The notes beneath the pieces were generated by a model, which saw only the letters and a list, made by a program, of their open reading frames with translations, was not told where the DNA came from and ran no database searches. The translations under genes and the position numbers were made by a program. Positions 36,425 to 46,911 of a stretch of DNA of 64,000 bases are shown here, piece by piece. The stretch's first letter is position 1; every line of letters starts with the position of its first letter. Where the stretch lies: the NCBI GenBank assembly GCA_039698035.1, contig JBDKSW010000014.1, positions 124,001 to 188,000 of the forward strand. Reading direction: 5' to 3'. Source of the stretch: JAJFUI01 sp039698035 (GTDB taxonomy: Bacteria; Planctomycetota; Planctomycetia; Pirellulales; Thermoguttaceae).

Positions 36425-37774
36425 TTGGAGCTAATCGAGCTGGGGGTCATTGCCGCCCTCGTGCTGTTCAATGGCGTTTTCTCTGGCTACGAGATCGCCC
36501 TGGCGTCGGTCACGCTCGCCAGGCTTCAGGTCTTGGTCAACGAGAATCGCGCCGGGGCCAAGGCCGCCCTGTACATGAAGCAAAACATGGAGGCCAGCCT
36601 CGCGGCCGTCCAGGTGGCCATCACGCTGTTGGCTGCCGTGGCCGCGGCGATCGGCGGCGCAGGCGCCAATGAGACGCTCGAGCCTTTGCTGCACGACCGG
36701 TTCCATCTGTCCCACGCCACGGCGACGGTTTTCTCGCTGGCGATCGTCGTCCTCCCGCTGACGATGCTGACGATTCTGTTTGGCGAGTTGGTGCCCAAGG
36801 TCTTTTCGCTCCGCAACAAGGAGTGGGTTTGCCTGCGTCTTTCGCGGCCCATGCGATGGTTCTGCTTCAGCGTCTGGCCAGCCGTCTGGCTGTTTGAAAC
36901 GTGCGTGACGACCATGATGGCTTGGAGCGAGCGCCGCTGGCGACCACGGGTCCATCCAGGCGCCAAGTGGGAGTCGGCCGAACTCTTGGAGCTGCGTGCG
37001 CAGGCAGCCTCGGCCCGGGCCTCGCGCGTGATCGGCGAGCGCGAGGAGGGCATCATCCTCGGCGCGGCCCGCTTTTCCAGCCGCACGGTCGGCGAGATCA
37101 TGCTGCCGGCCCAGGACATCAGCATGTTGGGGGCCGACGCCTCGCTGGATCAAAGCCTGGTGGCCGCGCATCTCGACATGCACACGCGTTTTCCCGTGGC
37201 CGAGCGGCCCGGCGACCCAACCACGATCCTCGGCTACGTCAACTTCAAGGACCTCGTGGCCCTGATGCGGCTCAGCCAGCCGCACCAGCCTTCGCTGCGA
37301 GCCGTGCTGCGTCCGCTGCCGAGCCTTTCGACCGACCTGAAGTTGGCCACTTGCCTCGAACGCCTGATCCGCGAGCACACGCACATCGCCCTGGTGCGAG
37401 AGCCCGGCGGCAAGCTTGCGGGCATGATTACCCTCGAAGACGTGCTCGAAGAGCTGGTCGGCGAAATTCAGGACGAATATGACCGGCTGCCGGCACACGT
37501 GATGCCAGCCGGCTGGGCCTGGGTGGCCGGCGGCGGCATCAGTCTGGCAAAGCTGAAGGAAGCAACCGGCATCGACCTGGCCGCCGATCCACCGGAACAG
37601 CCGCCCGAGGGCGGCGTGCGGAACCTGAGCGACTGGATCATCGGCCACCTGGGCGGCCGCCTCCAAAGCGGCGACATCCTTGCGCGGCCCAACATTCGGG
37701 TTGTCGTCCGCAAGGTCCGGCGGCAAAAGGTCTTCGAGGCCCAGGTAGGAAAAGTGGATGCCTCGGCATCGTAA
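36425..37774 (+). CDS. CNNM/CorC-type membrane protein with CBS domains
   Basis: The product is 449 residues. TTG 36425 lies eight bases after AGGAGG (36411-36416). The alternative GTG 36416 begins on the last base of that site and is less likely. The first 200 residues are the four-helix CNNM (DUF21) domain: VLFNGVFSGYEIALAS, LLAAVAAAIGG, TILFGELVPKVFSL. Two CBS domains cover about 210-345 and a CorC_HlyC transporter-associated domain covers about 360-445 (DRLPAHVMPAGWAWVAGG). Proteins of this type act in magnesium or cobalt efflux or transport. No metal-responsive element was identified. Confidence 0.9.
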   Translation: MELIELGVIAALVLFNGVFSGYEIALASVTLARLQVLVNENRAGAKAALYMKQNMEASLAAVQVAITLLAAVAAAIGGAGANETLEPLLHDRFHLSHATATVFSLAIVVLPLTMLTILFGELVPKVFSLRNKEWVCLRLSRPMRWFCFSVWPAVWLFETCVTTMMAWSERRWRPRVHPGAKWESAELLELRAQAASARASRVIGEREEGIILGAARFSSRTVGEIMLPAQDISMLGADASLDQSLVAAHLDMHTRFPVAERPGDPTTILGYVNFKDLVALMRLSQPHQPSLRAVLRPLPSLSTDLKLATCLERLIREHTHIALVREPGGKLAGMITLEDVLEELVGEIQDEYDRLPAHVMPAGWAWVAGGGISLAKLKEATGIDLAADPPEQPPEGGVRNLSDWIIGHLGGRLQSGDILARPNIRVVVRKVRRQKVFEAQVGKVDASAS

Positions 37775-37842
37775 TGCCGTGTCCCCGGACGCCGCCGTGC
37801 GTCGGATCGGCGTCAGGAGCATTTTCGAGATAGGATGCCGTT

Positions 37843-38217
37843 ATGCGTCGCCGCTGGAGTCAGCTCTCGATGCCCGATGATGAGCGATGGACGTCTGGCA
37901 CCTGGGCGCTGTTTCTTGCGATTTACTTGCTCTACGGCGGATTCCTTTGGTTCGTAACGGGGTGGGGCCCCGACTGGCTTCAATCGGTGTGGTTGTGCTT
38001 CCGAGGAACCCTGGAGCGGGTGCCGGGCGGGCGAGGCCAAGCCGCGGCAAGCGCCGTTGCCTTTTGCCTCGGTTTCGCCGTGTTGATGACCCCGATCGTG
38101 TTGACGCTCGTTCCCACGTTGGGCACGCTGCTCTGGATCATGATCCGCGCCCGGCGATTGAAGGCCGAGCGGTCGCACACCACGGCCCGCAGCGAGAAGC
38201 AAGACGGGCCAAGCTAG
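37843..38217 (+). CDS. Small two-helix membrane protein
   Basis: The product is 124 residues. Hydrophobic segments lie at about 22-40 and 70-100. The tail is basic and polar. No known motif is recognised. It follows the CorC-like gene by 68 bases on the same strand and might share its transcript. Its stop overlaps the stop of the converging mannose-6-phosphate isomerase gene by four bases. Confidence 0.6.
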   Translation: MRRRWSQLSMPDDERWTSGTWALFLAIYLLYGGFLWFVTGWGPDWLQSVWLCFRGTLERVPGGRGQAAASAVAFCLGFAVLMTPIVLTLVPTLGTLLWIMIRARRLKAERSHTTARSEKQDGPS

Positions 38218-39185
38218 GGAAGGTAGCCGTCCAACAACACGGTCTCGCTTTCGGGAACAAGCCGCACCAAGCCCAATTCGGCCGGCAGGAGCGCCGTCCC
38301 GCCACGTGACAACAGGCAATCGGCCGGATCGCCGTCGATCCGCACGCCGCCTTGCAGCACGGTAATGATGTGGCAGCGGTCGTCGCCGCCGGCGTTCAAC
38401 GGCGTGTCGAACTGCCAGCGGTCCAAGACGAACTTTTCACACTCGACCAACCGGGCGACCTGTGGCCGATCCGTGAGGCGAGGCCGTTGCGGCTCGACCG
38501 GTCCGCGGCTGAAGTCGATGGCGTCCAACGCTTGCTCGACGTGCAAGGCCCTCGGCTTGCCATCCGGTCCGACGCGGTTCCAATCGAACAGGCGATAGGT
38601 GACGTTGCTCGACTGCTGAAGCTCGGCGACCAGGAGCCCGGCGCCCAGGGCGTGAACAACGCCCGCCGGCACGAAGACACAATCGCCCGGCCGGGGCTGC
38701 AACACGTGCAGACAATCCTGGCACCGGCCCTCGCGCACGGCGTCGGCCAGCGTGCGGCGATCGACGCCCGGTTTCAGGCCGGCGTAGAGCTCGCTTCCCG
38801 GCTCGGCGGCCAGCACGACCCAGGCCTCGGTTTTGCCAAAATCGGGCGGGTTGAGCTTTGCGGCCCGGGCGTCGTCTGGATGGACCTGGACCGAGAGCGT
38901 TCGCGCCGCGTCGAGGAATTTCAGCAACAGAGGAAACTGCTTTTGCGGATGGTGCCGGCCCAGCAGCGATCGACCATGCCGGTCGATGAGCTGTTCGAGC
39001 GTGATTCCGGCCAACTCCCCGCACACAACGACGCTCTGATCGGCTCCATGATCGACGATCTCCCAGCTTTCGGCCCAATCGTTGCCAGGCGGCAGCTGTT
39101 TGCCGAGCGACGTTTCGAGCCGGCGCCCCCCCCAGATGTAGCGACGGAAGATTGGTTGAAAGCGAAGCGGACAGAGCGAAGGCAT
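38214..39185 (-). CDS. manA: Mannose-6-phosphate isomerase, type I short form
   Basis: The product is 323 residues, the size of the short Bacillus-type ManA. Zinc-site motifs are visible: QVHPDD near residue 100, KTEAWVVL near residue 118 (Glu ligand), and FVPAGVVHALGAGLLVAELQQSSNVTYR near residue 172-198, where the usual PAGxxHA signature holds the His ligand. It interconverts mannose-6-phosphate and fructose-6-phosphate. With the GH92 mannosidase upstream, it suggests a mannose-use theme, although the two genes are on opposite strands. Confidence 0.93.
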   Translation of the reverse strand: MPSLCPLRFQPIFRRYIWGGRRLETSLGKQLPPGNDWAESWEIVDHGADQSVVVCGELAGITLEQLIDRHGRSLLGRHHPQKQFPLLLKFLDAARTLSVQVHPDDARAAKLNPPDFGKTEAWVVLAAEPGSELYAGLKPGVDRRTLADAVREGRCQDCLHVLQPRPGDCVFVPAGVVHALGAGLLVAELQQSSNVTYRLFDWNRVGPDGKPRALHVEQALDAIDFSRGPVEPQRPRLTDRPQVARLVECEKFVLDRWQFDTPLNAGGDDRCHIITVLQGGVRIDGDPADCLLSRGGTALLPAELGLVRLVPESETVLLDGYLP

Positions 39186-39265
39186 CGTTGCTCCCTAGAG
39201 ACGTGCAGCACACGGCGCAAGCATGGCGGCCGATCTGCCTACGATCCTAACGACGGCCGCCTGAG

Positions 39266-39295
39266 TTGCCAAGCCGCCCGGAGGGGTGTTACACT
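39266..39295 (+). promoter_or_regulatory. Candidate promoter of tatC
   Basis: TTGCCA at 39266-39271 (five of six matches), an 18-base spacer and TACACT at 39290-39295. The start codon is 39 bases downstream. Confidence 0.45.
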
Positions 39296-39333
39296 AAAGT
39301 GTTTCCCACCGGCTTCAAACACGGCAACCGCCG

Positions 39334-40386
39334 ATGCCCGAATCCCGCGAAGACGACCTGTTCCGCGAAAGCACGATGACCTTCGGGGAGCACCTCGGAG
39401 AGTTGCGGGACTGTTTGCTGAAGTCGCTCTACGGTCTGATGATCGGCTTCGTCGTCGGCCTTTCGGTTGGCGGCTACGTCGTCGACTTCCTGCAACGGCC
39501 TCTCTCGCTCGCACTGACCAAGTACTACCAGGGCGAGTCGGAACAGCGAGTCAAGAGCGAACTGCAAAGGCTGAAGGGATCGAGTCAGGCGCTGCCGTGG
39601 ACCGACGAGCAGGTGACCGACTTCGTCGAAAAGCACGATCTGCTGGCCGAGGAAGTCTACGTCGATCCGGCCCAGATGCTCGGCGACTTGAAGGCCGCCT
39701 ATCCTCGGCAATTCAAGGGCGTCGAGCTGCCGCCCAACGCCGAGAGCTCGGATTCGACCGGCGTTGGCAACCTCATGCGGCTCTTCATCTGGCACCGCGG
39801 AAGCGATGACCCGCGGTTGAAGACCAAGGCCCTGGCCATGACCGAGGGCTTCATGATCTACATCAAGGCCTCGCTGCTGGTCGGCCTGCTGCTGGCCAGC
39901 CCGTGGCTCTTCTACCAGATATGGCACTTTGTTGCGGCCGGACTCTATCCGCACGAGCGACGCTATGTGCATATCTACTTGCCGTTCAGCCTCGGCCTGT
40001 TTCTCTTCGGCGCAGCGCTGGCATTCTTTGTCGTTTTCCAACCCGTCTTGGACTTCCTCTTGGCGTTCAATCGCAGCACGGGCATCTCGCCCGAGCCGCG
40101 GATCAACGAATGGCTTAGCTTCGTCTTGGTGTTGCCGGTGGGCTTCGGCGTCGGCTTCCAGCTGCCGCTGGTCATGCTGTTTCTCGAACGCATCGGCGTC
40201 TTCACGATCGAGAGCTACCTGCGGCAGTGGCGCATTGCCGTGTTGGTGATTTTCGTGATTGCGGGCATTCTGATGCCGCCCGACGCTTACAGCATGTTGA
40301 TCAACGCCTTCTCGCTGACGATTCTCTACTTCGGCGGCATTCTGCTCTGCAAGTTGCTGCCGCGGAAGTCAAAGCGCTGGGATTAG
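39334..40386 (+). CDS. tatC: Sec-independent translocase subunit TatC with long periplasmic insertion
   Basis: The product is 350 residues against about 250 for most TatC proteins. The conserved start MTFGEHLGELRDCL lies at residues 15-28; ATG 39376 would begin there and is an alternative start. Membrane helix 1 covers about 33-52. Between RPL (residue 55-57) and the loop leading to helix 2 (FMIYIKAS, 173-180) are about 115 residues where E. coli has about 20. The remainder is regular: WLFYQIWHFVAAGLYPHERR, further helices, and IAGILMPPDAYSML. It recognises twin-arginine signals. Putative Tat substrates in this window include the dismutase and the DUF362 protein. Confidence 0.93.
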   Translation: MPESREDDLFRESTMTFGEHLGELRDCLLKSLYGLMIGFVVGLSVGGYVVDFLQRPLSLALTKYYQGESEQRVKSELQRLKGSSQALPWTDEQVTDFVEKHDLLAEEVYVDPAQMLGDLKAAYPRQFKGVELPPNAESSDSTGVGNLMRLFIWHRGSDDPRLKTKALAMTEGFMIYIKASLLVGLLLASPWLFYQIWHFVAAGLYPHERRYVHIYLPFSLGLFLFGAALAFFVVFQPVLDFLLAFNRSTGISPEPRINEWLSFVLVLPVGFGVGFQLPLVMLFLERIGVFTIESYLRQWRIAVLVIFVIAGILMPPDAYSMLINAFSLTILYFGGILLCKLLPRKSKRWD

Positions 40387-40476
40387 CGACGCTCGGCAAC
40401 GCAATCCGGACGGCGTCACCCGTGGCCGTGCCGCCGTGCCAATCAAGGGGGGATGTTGCCCGGACGCCCAATCTAC

Positions 40477-40482
40477 TATGAT
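40477..40482 (+). promoter_or_regulatory. Candidate -10 box ahead of the AroE-like gene
   Basis: TATGAT (five of six matches) lies 63 bases before the start codon. The nearest -35-like hexamer, TTGCCC at 40456-40461, is only 15 bases away, so the promoter is uncertain. Confidence 0.3.
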
Positions 40483-40545
40483 TTGGACTTTGAAAGCCGT
40501 GGCGGCCGATCCTTCGTCCCTTAGCAATCGTCGGTCCTTGATGCC

Positions 40546-41430
40546 ATGTCCAGTCCTGCGGTGCAACCGCTGTTATGCCTCTTGGCTTATCCGGTCGGCG
40601 GAAACCCGACGCAGTATCTCGTCGAGCGGGTGTTCGCCCAAAATGATCTCGACTGGCGTTATCTGACGTTCGAGGTCCGGCCCGAAGACCTTGGCGACGC
40701 CGTGCGCGGGCTCCGGGCGCTTGGCTTTCGCGGCGGCCACTGCGCGACGCCGCACAAGCAGACCATTCTGCCGTTTCTGGACCGAATCACCGACAAAGCC
40801 GCGCTGATTGGCGGCGTCAACCTGTTCTTCCGAGACGGCGAGGCTCTGGTGGGCGAGAACACCGAGGGCCGAGGCCTTGTCGAGGCGATCCGCGCGGTCC
40901 GCGGTGCGCCGGCCGAGGCACGCGACGAAAAGGCCACCTGGGCCACAGGAAAACAGGCCGTGCTGCTCGGAGCCGGGCAGCTCGCCCGAGCCGTGGCGGT
41001 CGAGTTGGCCGCAGCCGGCGCAACTGGCTTAACCATCGTCAATCGCACGGAAGCCAAGGCGGCCGAGCTGGCCGCGCTGCTGGCCGACAAGTTCGGCCTT
41101 TCCGTATCGACGCCCGCTTGGAGCGATGACTACGCCGTGCCGCCCGAGGCCGACCTGCTGATTCACGCCACGAGCCTGGAGCAGGATGCGGCCGAGGTCC
41201 CGCTGCATCTGTCGGTCGAAAGCCTTCGGCCAGAGCTGATCGTGGCCGATGCAACGGCCGGTGTCCGGCAAACGTGGCTCCTCGATCAGGCCGCCGCCCG
41301 CGGATGCCGGACGGTTGACGGCCTGGCCATCTTTCTCGAACAGGTGGCCGCCGGCCTTCGGCTTTGGACTGGGGTCGATCCGAAGCGTCAGTTGCTGAGC
41401 GAAGCGGCCGAAGAGTTCTTGGGCCTGTAA
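40546..41430 (+). CDS. Shikimate dehydrogenase-like protein with altered substrate pocket
   Basis: The product is 294 residues with the AroE fold. The dinucleotide motif LGAGQLARAVAVEL is near residue 146, and the NRT that follows the second strand fits NADP binding. The catalytic Lys71 is present (ATPHK), as is Asn92 (GGVNLF). Other shikimate-contacting positions differ: the usual Ser-x-Ser reads N-P-T (residues 20-22), GxNVTxPxK reads GGHCATPHK, and NTDG reads NTEG with Glu107. The conserved architecture but altered pocket means it may be a diverged AroE or an AroE-like paralogue with another polyol acid substrate. I therefore leave the symbol empty. Confidence 0.8.
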   Translation: MSSPAVQPLLCLLAYPVGGNPTQYLVERVFAQNDLDWRYLTFEVRPEDLGDAVRGLRALGFRGGHCATPHKQTILPFLDRITDKAALIGGVNLFFRDGEALVGENTEGRGLVEAIRAVRGAPAEARDEKATWATGKQAVLLGAGQLARAVAVELAAAGATGLTIVNRTEAKAAELAALLADKFGLSVSTPAWSDDYAVPPEADLLIHATSLEQDAAEVPLHLSVESLRPELIVADATAGVRQTWLLDQAAARGCRTVDGLAIFLEQVAAGLRLWTGVDPKRQLLSEAAEEFLGL

Positions 41431-41479
41431 AACGTTGCCTCCGACCGCCGATTCGCCGCAAGACCACCGCGAGGGACCC

Positions 41480-42169
41480 ATGAAGCGTGTACCAGGATTG
41501 TTCATCACGGGCACCGACACGGGCGTGGGCAAAACGCATGTCGGGGCGCTGATCGCCCGGCGGCTCGCGGCCCAAGGCCATCGGGTCGGCGTCTACAAAC
41601 CGGCGGCCAGCGGATGTGCGCGTCAGGACGGCATCCTGGTCTCGGACGATGCGGTCGCGCTGTGGGAGGCCGCCGGTCGGCCCGGCGATCTGGAGCACGT
41701 TTGTCCGCAGCGATTCGTGGCCCCGCTGGCCCCGCATCTGGCCGCGTTGGCCGAGGGCCGTCAGCTCGACGCCGACCTGCTCCACGACGGCATCGACTAT
41801 TGGCGGCAGCGTTCCGAAATCATCCTGGTCGAAGGCGCCGGCGGCCTCATGTCGCCAATGGGAGAGCAGGCGTATGTGGCCGATCTGGCCGCCGCGTTCG
41901 GCTATCCGATGCTGGTCGTGGCACGCAACGTCCTGGGGTGCGTCAACCACACGATTCAGACGCTCATGGCGGCCGCAACGTTCCACGGCGGGCTGCCCGT
42001 CGCGGGAATCGTCTTGAACCATCCCGTGCCGCCGCCGGCCGACGACGCCAGCTTGCCTTGGAACAGTCGGGAGATTGTCCAACGGTGCGAGCCGCCGTTG
42101 CTGGCCGAGGTTCGTTGGGGCGATACGTCGGTGGACGAATCCGTCGACTGGTTCAGCCTGGCACACTAG
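41480..42169 (+). CDS. bioD: Dethiobiotin synthetase
   Basis: The product is 229 residues from ATG 41480, preceded by GAGGG. The P-loop GTDTGVGKT is at residues 11-19, the diaminopelargonate-binding Lys is in VYKPAASG near residue 41, and the acidic loop LVEGAGGLMSPM is near residue 117. It makes the ureido ring of biotin with ATP and carbon dioxide. No other biotin gene is in the window. It starts 49 bases after the AroE-like gene, so they may share a transcript. Confidence 0.93.
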   Translation: MKRVPGLFITGTDTGVGKTHVGALIARRLAAQGHRVGVYKPAASGCARQDGILVSDDAVALWEAAGRPGDLEHVCPQRFVAPLAPHLAALAEGRQLDADLLHDGIDYWRQRSEIILVEGAGGLMSPMGEQAYVADLAAAFGYPMLVVARNVLGCVNHTIQTLMAAATFHGGLPVAGIVLNHPVPPPADDASLPWNSREIVQRCEPPLLAEVRWGDTSVDESVDWFSLAH

Positions 42170-42273
42170 GCTTCTTGGGGCTGCAAGCAGTCGCTCGCCA
42201 GGCCGGCGACGCGTTTCTAAAACGATCATCGACCTGGCGGAGACAGCGGCCCACCCTCACCTCTGGCCCCCCC

Positions 42274-42294
42274 TCTCTCGCAAGCCGCGAGGGA
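42274..42294. repeat. Hairpin between convergent genes
   Basis: Arms of eight bases (42274-42281 and 42287-42294, one G-U pair) enclose the loop AAGCC. It sits between the ends of bioD and the minus-strand hydrolase gene. No T run follows on either strand. Core sequence CGCAAGC is shared with the hairpin near 19360. Confidence 0.45.
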
Positions 42295-42303
42295 AGAGCT
42301 GAT

Positions 42304-44706
42304 TTACTCGCTCCTGATGCGGCCGGTGGAACTGACCAGTTTGGCCCAGAAGGGATGGAGGCGGTCGCCGCGAGTGCGCACGTCTTCTAAGAGGACGCGG
42401 AGGTCGGGCTTGATGAATTGCTCGGCCCCGTTGATGCGGCGCCCGTTGACCGTGATGACAGCCCGCTTCTTGAAATCAAGCATCTTTGGCGAGAGCCAGA
42501 CGGTGACCTGGGATGCCCCGGTGCGGGCCAGCAGGCCGTTCTTGTCGTTGATGTCGCCTTTGATTTGAACGGGCAGGGAGCCCGGCGGGGGCGGCCAATT
42601 CGACGGATCGACGTCGGACTTGGGCGGCAACCCGCGCACCTCGAGCCACCAGAAGAAATTGTCCCACGACCGCATCGATTCACAGTTGAACTTCCGCGGG
42701 AAAAAATTGCGCCGGCATCGGCTCATCCAATCGAAGATGCGGTGGATTTCCTCGAAGAAGTCTTCGTGGCCACGCCCGCGATACTCGACGACCGTCGTGT
42801 TGAAACCCCGGCGAAGATACCGATCCAGGTCCAGGGCATTGTTGGCCAACTTGGAGCCGTCGAGCTCGCCGGCGACGACGTAGAACGGGACATAGCGAGC
42901 GTTTTCCCAGTACAGATTGCAGTAGCGACCCGACTGCGCGACGATCGGAAGGACGCCAGCCCAGAGATCGGGGTGTGCCAGCCCCATGTCCCAGGCCGCG
43001 TCGCCGCCCATCGATTGGCCGGAAAGATAAACGCGATCGGTGTCGATCGCGAAGCGGCGGCAAGCGTCGCGCAACGGTCCCAGCACGGCGTTGTGTTCCC
43101 TCGCCGAATAGCCGTATTGTTTCTGGTGCTCGGTGGTCCAGACCGGCGCGATGACGATGTAACCGTGGCGCGAGGCTTGGCCCACCCGAAAACCGCCCTT
43201 GCTCCACTCGCCGGCCCACCAATCGACCTGCTGTTCGGGCGTATCGGCCTCGCCGTTGAGCGTAACAATCGTCGGATAGAGCCGGTAGGGGCAATACTCG
43301 GGCGGAAGCTGAACGTAATAGGTCACAGGCGATTCACTGCCGACGCCCGGCGCCTGGAGCTCGTAATAGCCGGGCCGGTTCGCCACCGGTTTGCCGGCCG
43401 GGATGGCCGGTTTCATGTGGGCCAGCAACTGAGAGACCGTCTCCAGCCCGCCGGCCTCGTCCTTGATGTATGTGAAAGCCTGTTCGCGTTCGGGCGTGGA
43501 ACCGCCGCGAAGATAATCGCGGATCAGCCCGCGAAGTTTGTAGGCTGAGATGGCCGCTGGCAACTTGGGGGTCGAGGCGTCCGCGCCGAGCAGCCAACCG
43601 CTGACCGCCAACGCGAGCTTTTCGGTGTCGGGCGTCTGGGCGTTGCCGGCCGTCTGCAGGAAGGCAGCCATGCGATTCAGCGTGTCCGGGCCAATCTCCT
43701 CGGCGATCTCGTCGAGAATCGGTTTCAGGTTCTCCTTGGCAATGGTGTCCTTCAGCCGGCCCGTCAGTTCCCTCAGTTGTTTGACGAGTTCGAGCCGGCG
43801 ATTTTCGCGCTTGTCATAATCTTCGATCATCTGGCGGACCGGCTGCAAGACGTCGCCTCCGACGCCCTCGGCGGGGAACTTTTTCAAGAGGCTCCGGACC
43901 AACTGATGCTGGCCGGCGTCGTGACGCGCTTTCAGCTCGCGGACCAACTGCGCCGCCGAGAGCTGGACAATCGCGCGGAGCGACGCTTGGAGTTGCTCTT
44001 TTTCATCGGCACTGATGTTGGGGAACGCCTTGAAGATGGCCTCGACGACCTTGCGAGCCTCTCGGTAACGCTCGCATTGGATATAGAACCGGGCGACCTT
44101 CTTGTAGTGCTCGATCTTCTTCGGATCGATCTGTCGGAGCAGAATTTTCTGAAGCGTTTCCGAAGGGATCGAGCTGGTGGCGATCCGCATGTCCCACGAA
44201 TGCGAGATGCCTTCGACCTTGGCCCATCCGGGCGTGAGGACGGTGATGCCCTGGACCACGTTGACGGGTCCTTTGTTGGTCATCATTTTCAGCGAGCGGC
44301 GGCCGAAGTCGTCGAAGGCCTGAACCTGGATCACGCGGCCCACGCTCCGGACGACCAGATTGGTGCGGAGCACGCGTTGGTGGAGGTTGAACTTCTCAAG
44401 GACCTGCCGGTTCTCCTCCTGGCGGACTCCGCCTTGGGGGTTGATGAGCCGGTCGGAGAAGTACGTCCGGCGAAGCTCGTCGTCGAGGAACTTGATGCTT
44501 TGAATGGGACCGCTGCCGTCAGGCTTTTCGGCTCGCGGCGGCTCGGCCAGCCCGGCCGTCTGCGCCAGCTTGCCCCGCAGGACGCGACCGTCCTTCAGAA
44601 GGATTTCGACGCCCGGCGCGACGGACACGCCGCCAAGCCAACAAGCGGCCGCCAGACTGAGCCAACATGGGGCCCGAAGACGACTGTGGTGAATCGGTGG
44701 CATCAA
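42304..44706 (-). CDS. Large secreted alpha/beta hydrolase (esterase-like)
   Basis: The product is 800 residues with a signal peptide at about 8-33. Residues 40-440 are helical and of unknown type, with a conserved start GVEILLKDGRVLRGKL. The C-terminal part is an alpha/beta hydrolase of the PHB-depolymerase/prolyl-oligopeptidase kind: Ser565 in the elbow SGQSMGGD, Asp616 in AGELDGSK, His647 in RGRGHEDF. The triad is therefore complete, in contrast to the hydrolase-like tail encoded at 15218-17203. A last beta segment (about 700-790) may bind the substrate. Exported esterase or peptidase; substrate unknown. Confidence 0.78.
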   Translation of the reverse strand: MMPPIHHSRLRAPCWLSLAAACWLGGVSVAPGVEILLKDGRVLRGKLAQTAGLAEPPRAEKPDGSGPIQSIKFLDDELRRTYFSDRLINPQGGVRQEENRQVLEKFNLHQRVLRTNLVVRSVGRVIQVQAFDDFGRRSLKMMTNKGPVNVVQGITVLTPGWAKVEGISHSWDMRIATSSIPSETLQKILLRQIDPKKIEHYKKVARFYIQCERYREARKVVEAIFKAFPNISADEKEQLQASLRAIVQLSAAQLVRELKARHDAGQHQLVRSLLKKFPAEGVGGDVLQPVRQMIEDYDKRENRRLELVKQLRELTGRLKDTIAKENLKPILDEIAEEIGPDTLNRMAAFLQTAGNAQTPDTEKLALAVSGWLLGADASTPKLPAAISAYKLRGLIRDYLRGGSTPEREQAFTYIKDEAGGLETVSQLLAHMKPAIPAGKPVANRPGYYELQAPGVGSESPVTYYVQLPPEYCPYRLYPTIVTLNGEADTPEQQVDWWAGEWSKGGFRVGQASRHGYIVIAPVWTTEHQKQYGYSAREHNAVLGPLRDACRRFAIDTDRVYLSGQSMGGDAAWDMGLAHPDLWAGVLPIVAQSGRYCNLYWENARYVPFYVVAGELDGSKLANNALDLDRYLRRGFNTTVVEYRGRGHEDFFEEIHRIFDWMSRCRRNFFPRKFNCESMRSWDNFFWWLEVRGLPPKSDVDPSNWPPPPGSLPVQIKGDINDKNGLLARTGASQVTVWLSPKMLDFKKRAVITVNGRRINGAEQFIKPDLRVLLEDVRTRGDRLHPFWAKLVSSTGRIRSE

Positions 44707-44735
44707 GCGATCGCCTCCCTTCCGCCGGTTTCCGA

Positions 44736-44755
44736 TGTTATGCTATATGATAACA
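44736..44755. promoter_or_regulatory. AT-rich palindrome between divergent genes, candidate operator
   Basis: TGTTAT (44736-44741) and ATAACA (44750-44755) form a 20-base inverted repeat with an eight-base centre (GCTATATG). It lies between the divergent starts at 44706 and 44770 and is sharply AT-rich against GC-rich flanks, so it may contain -10 boxes for both genes or bind a regulator. Confidence 0.35.
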
Positions 44756-44769
44756 CAGAGCACAGCCCC

Positions 44770-46895
<2,126 letters not shown>

Positions 46896-46911
<16 letters not shown>

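Noticed and set aside
43777..44769. In-frame extension of glgX upstream by 331 codons
   Set aside because: The extension is antisense to the secreted hydrolase gene and crosses its promoter gap. GH13/CBM48 text begins only at ATG 44770.
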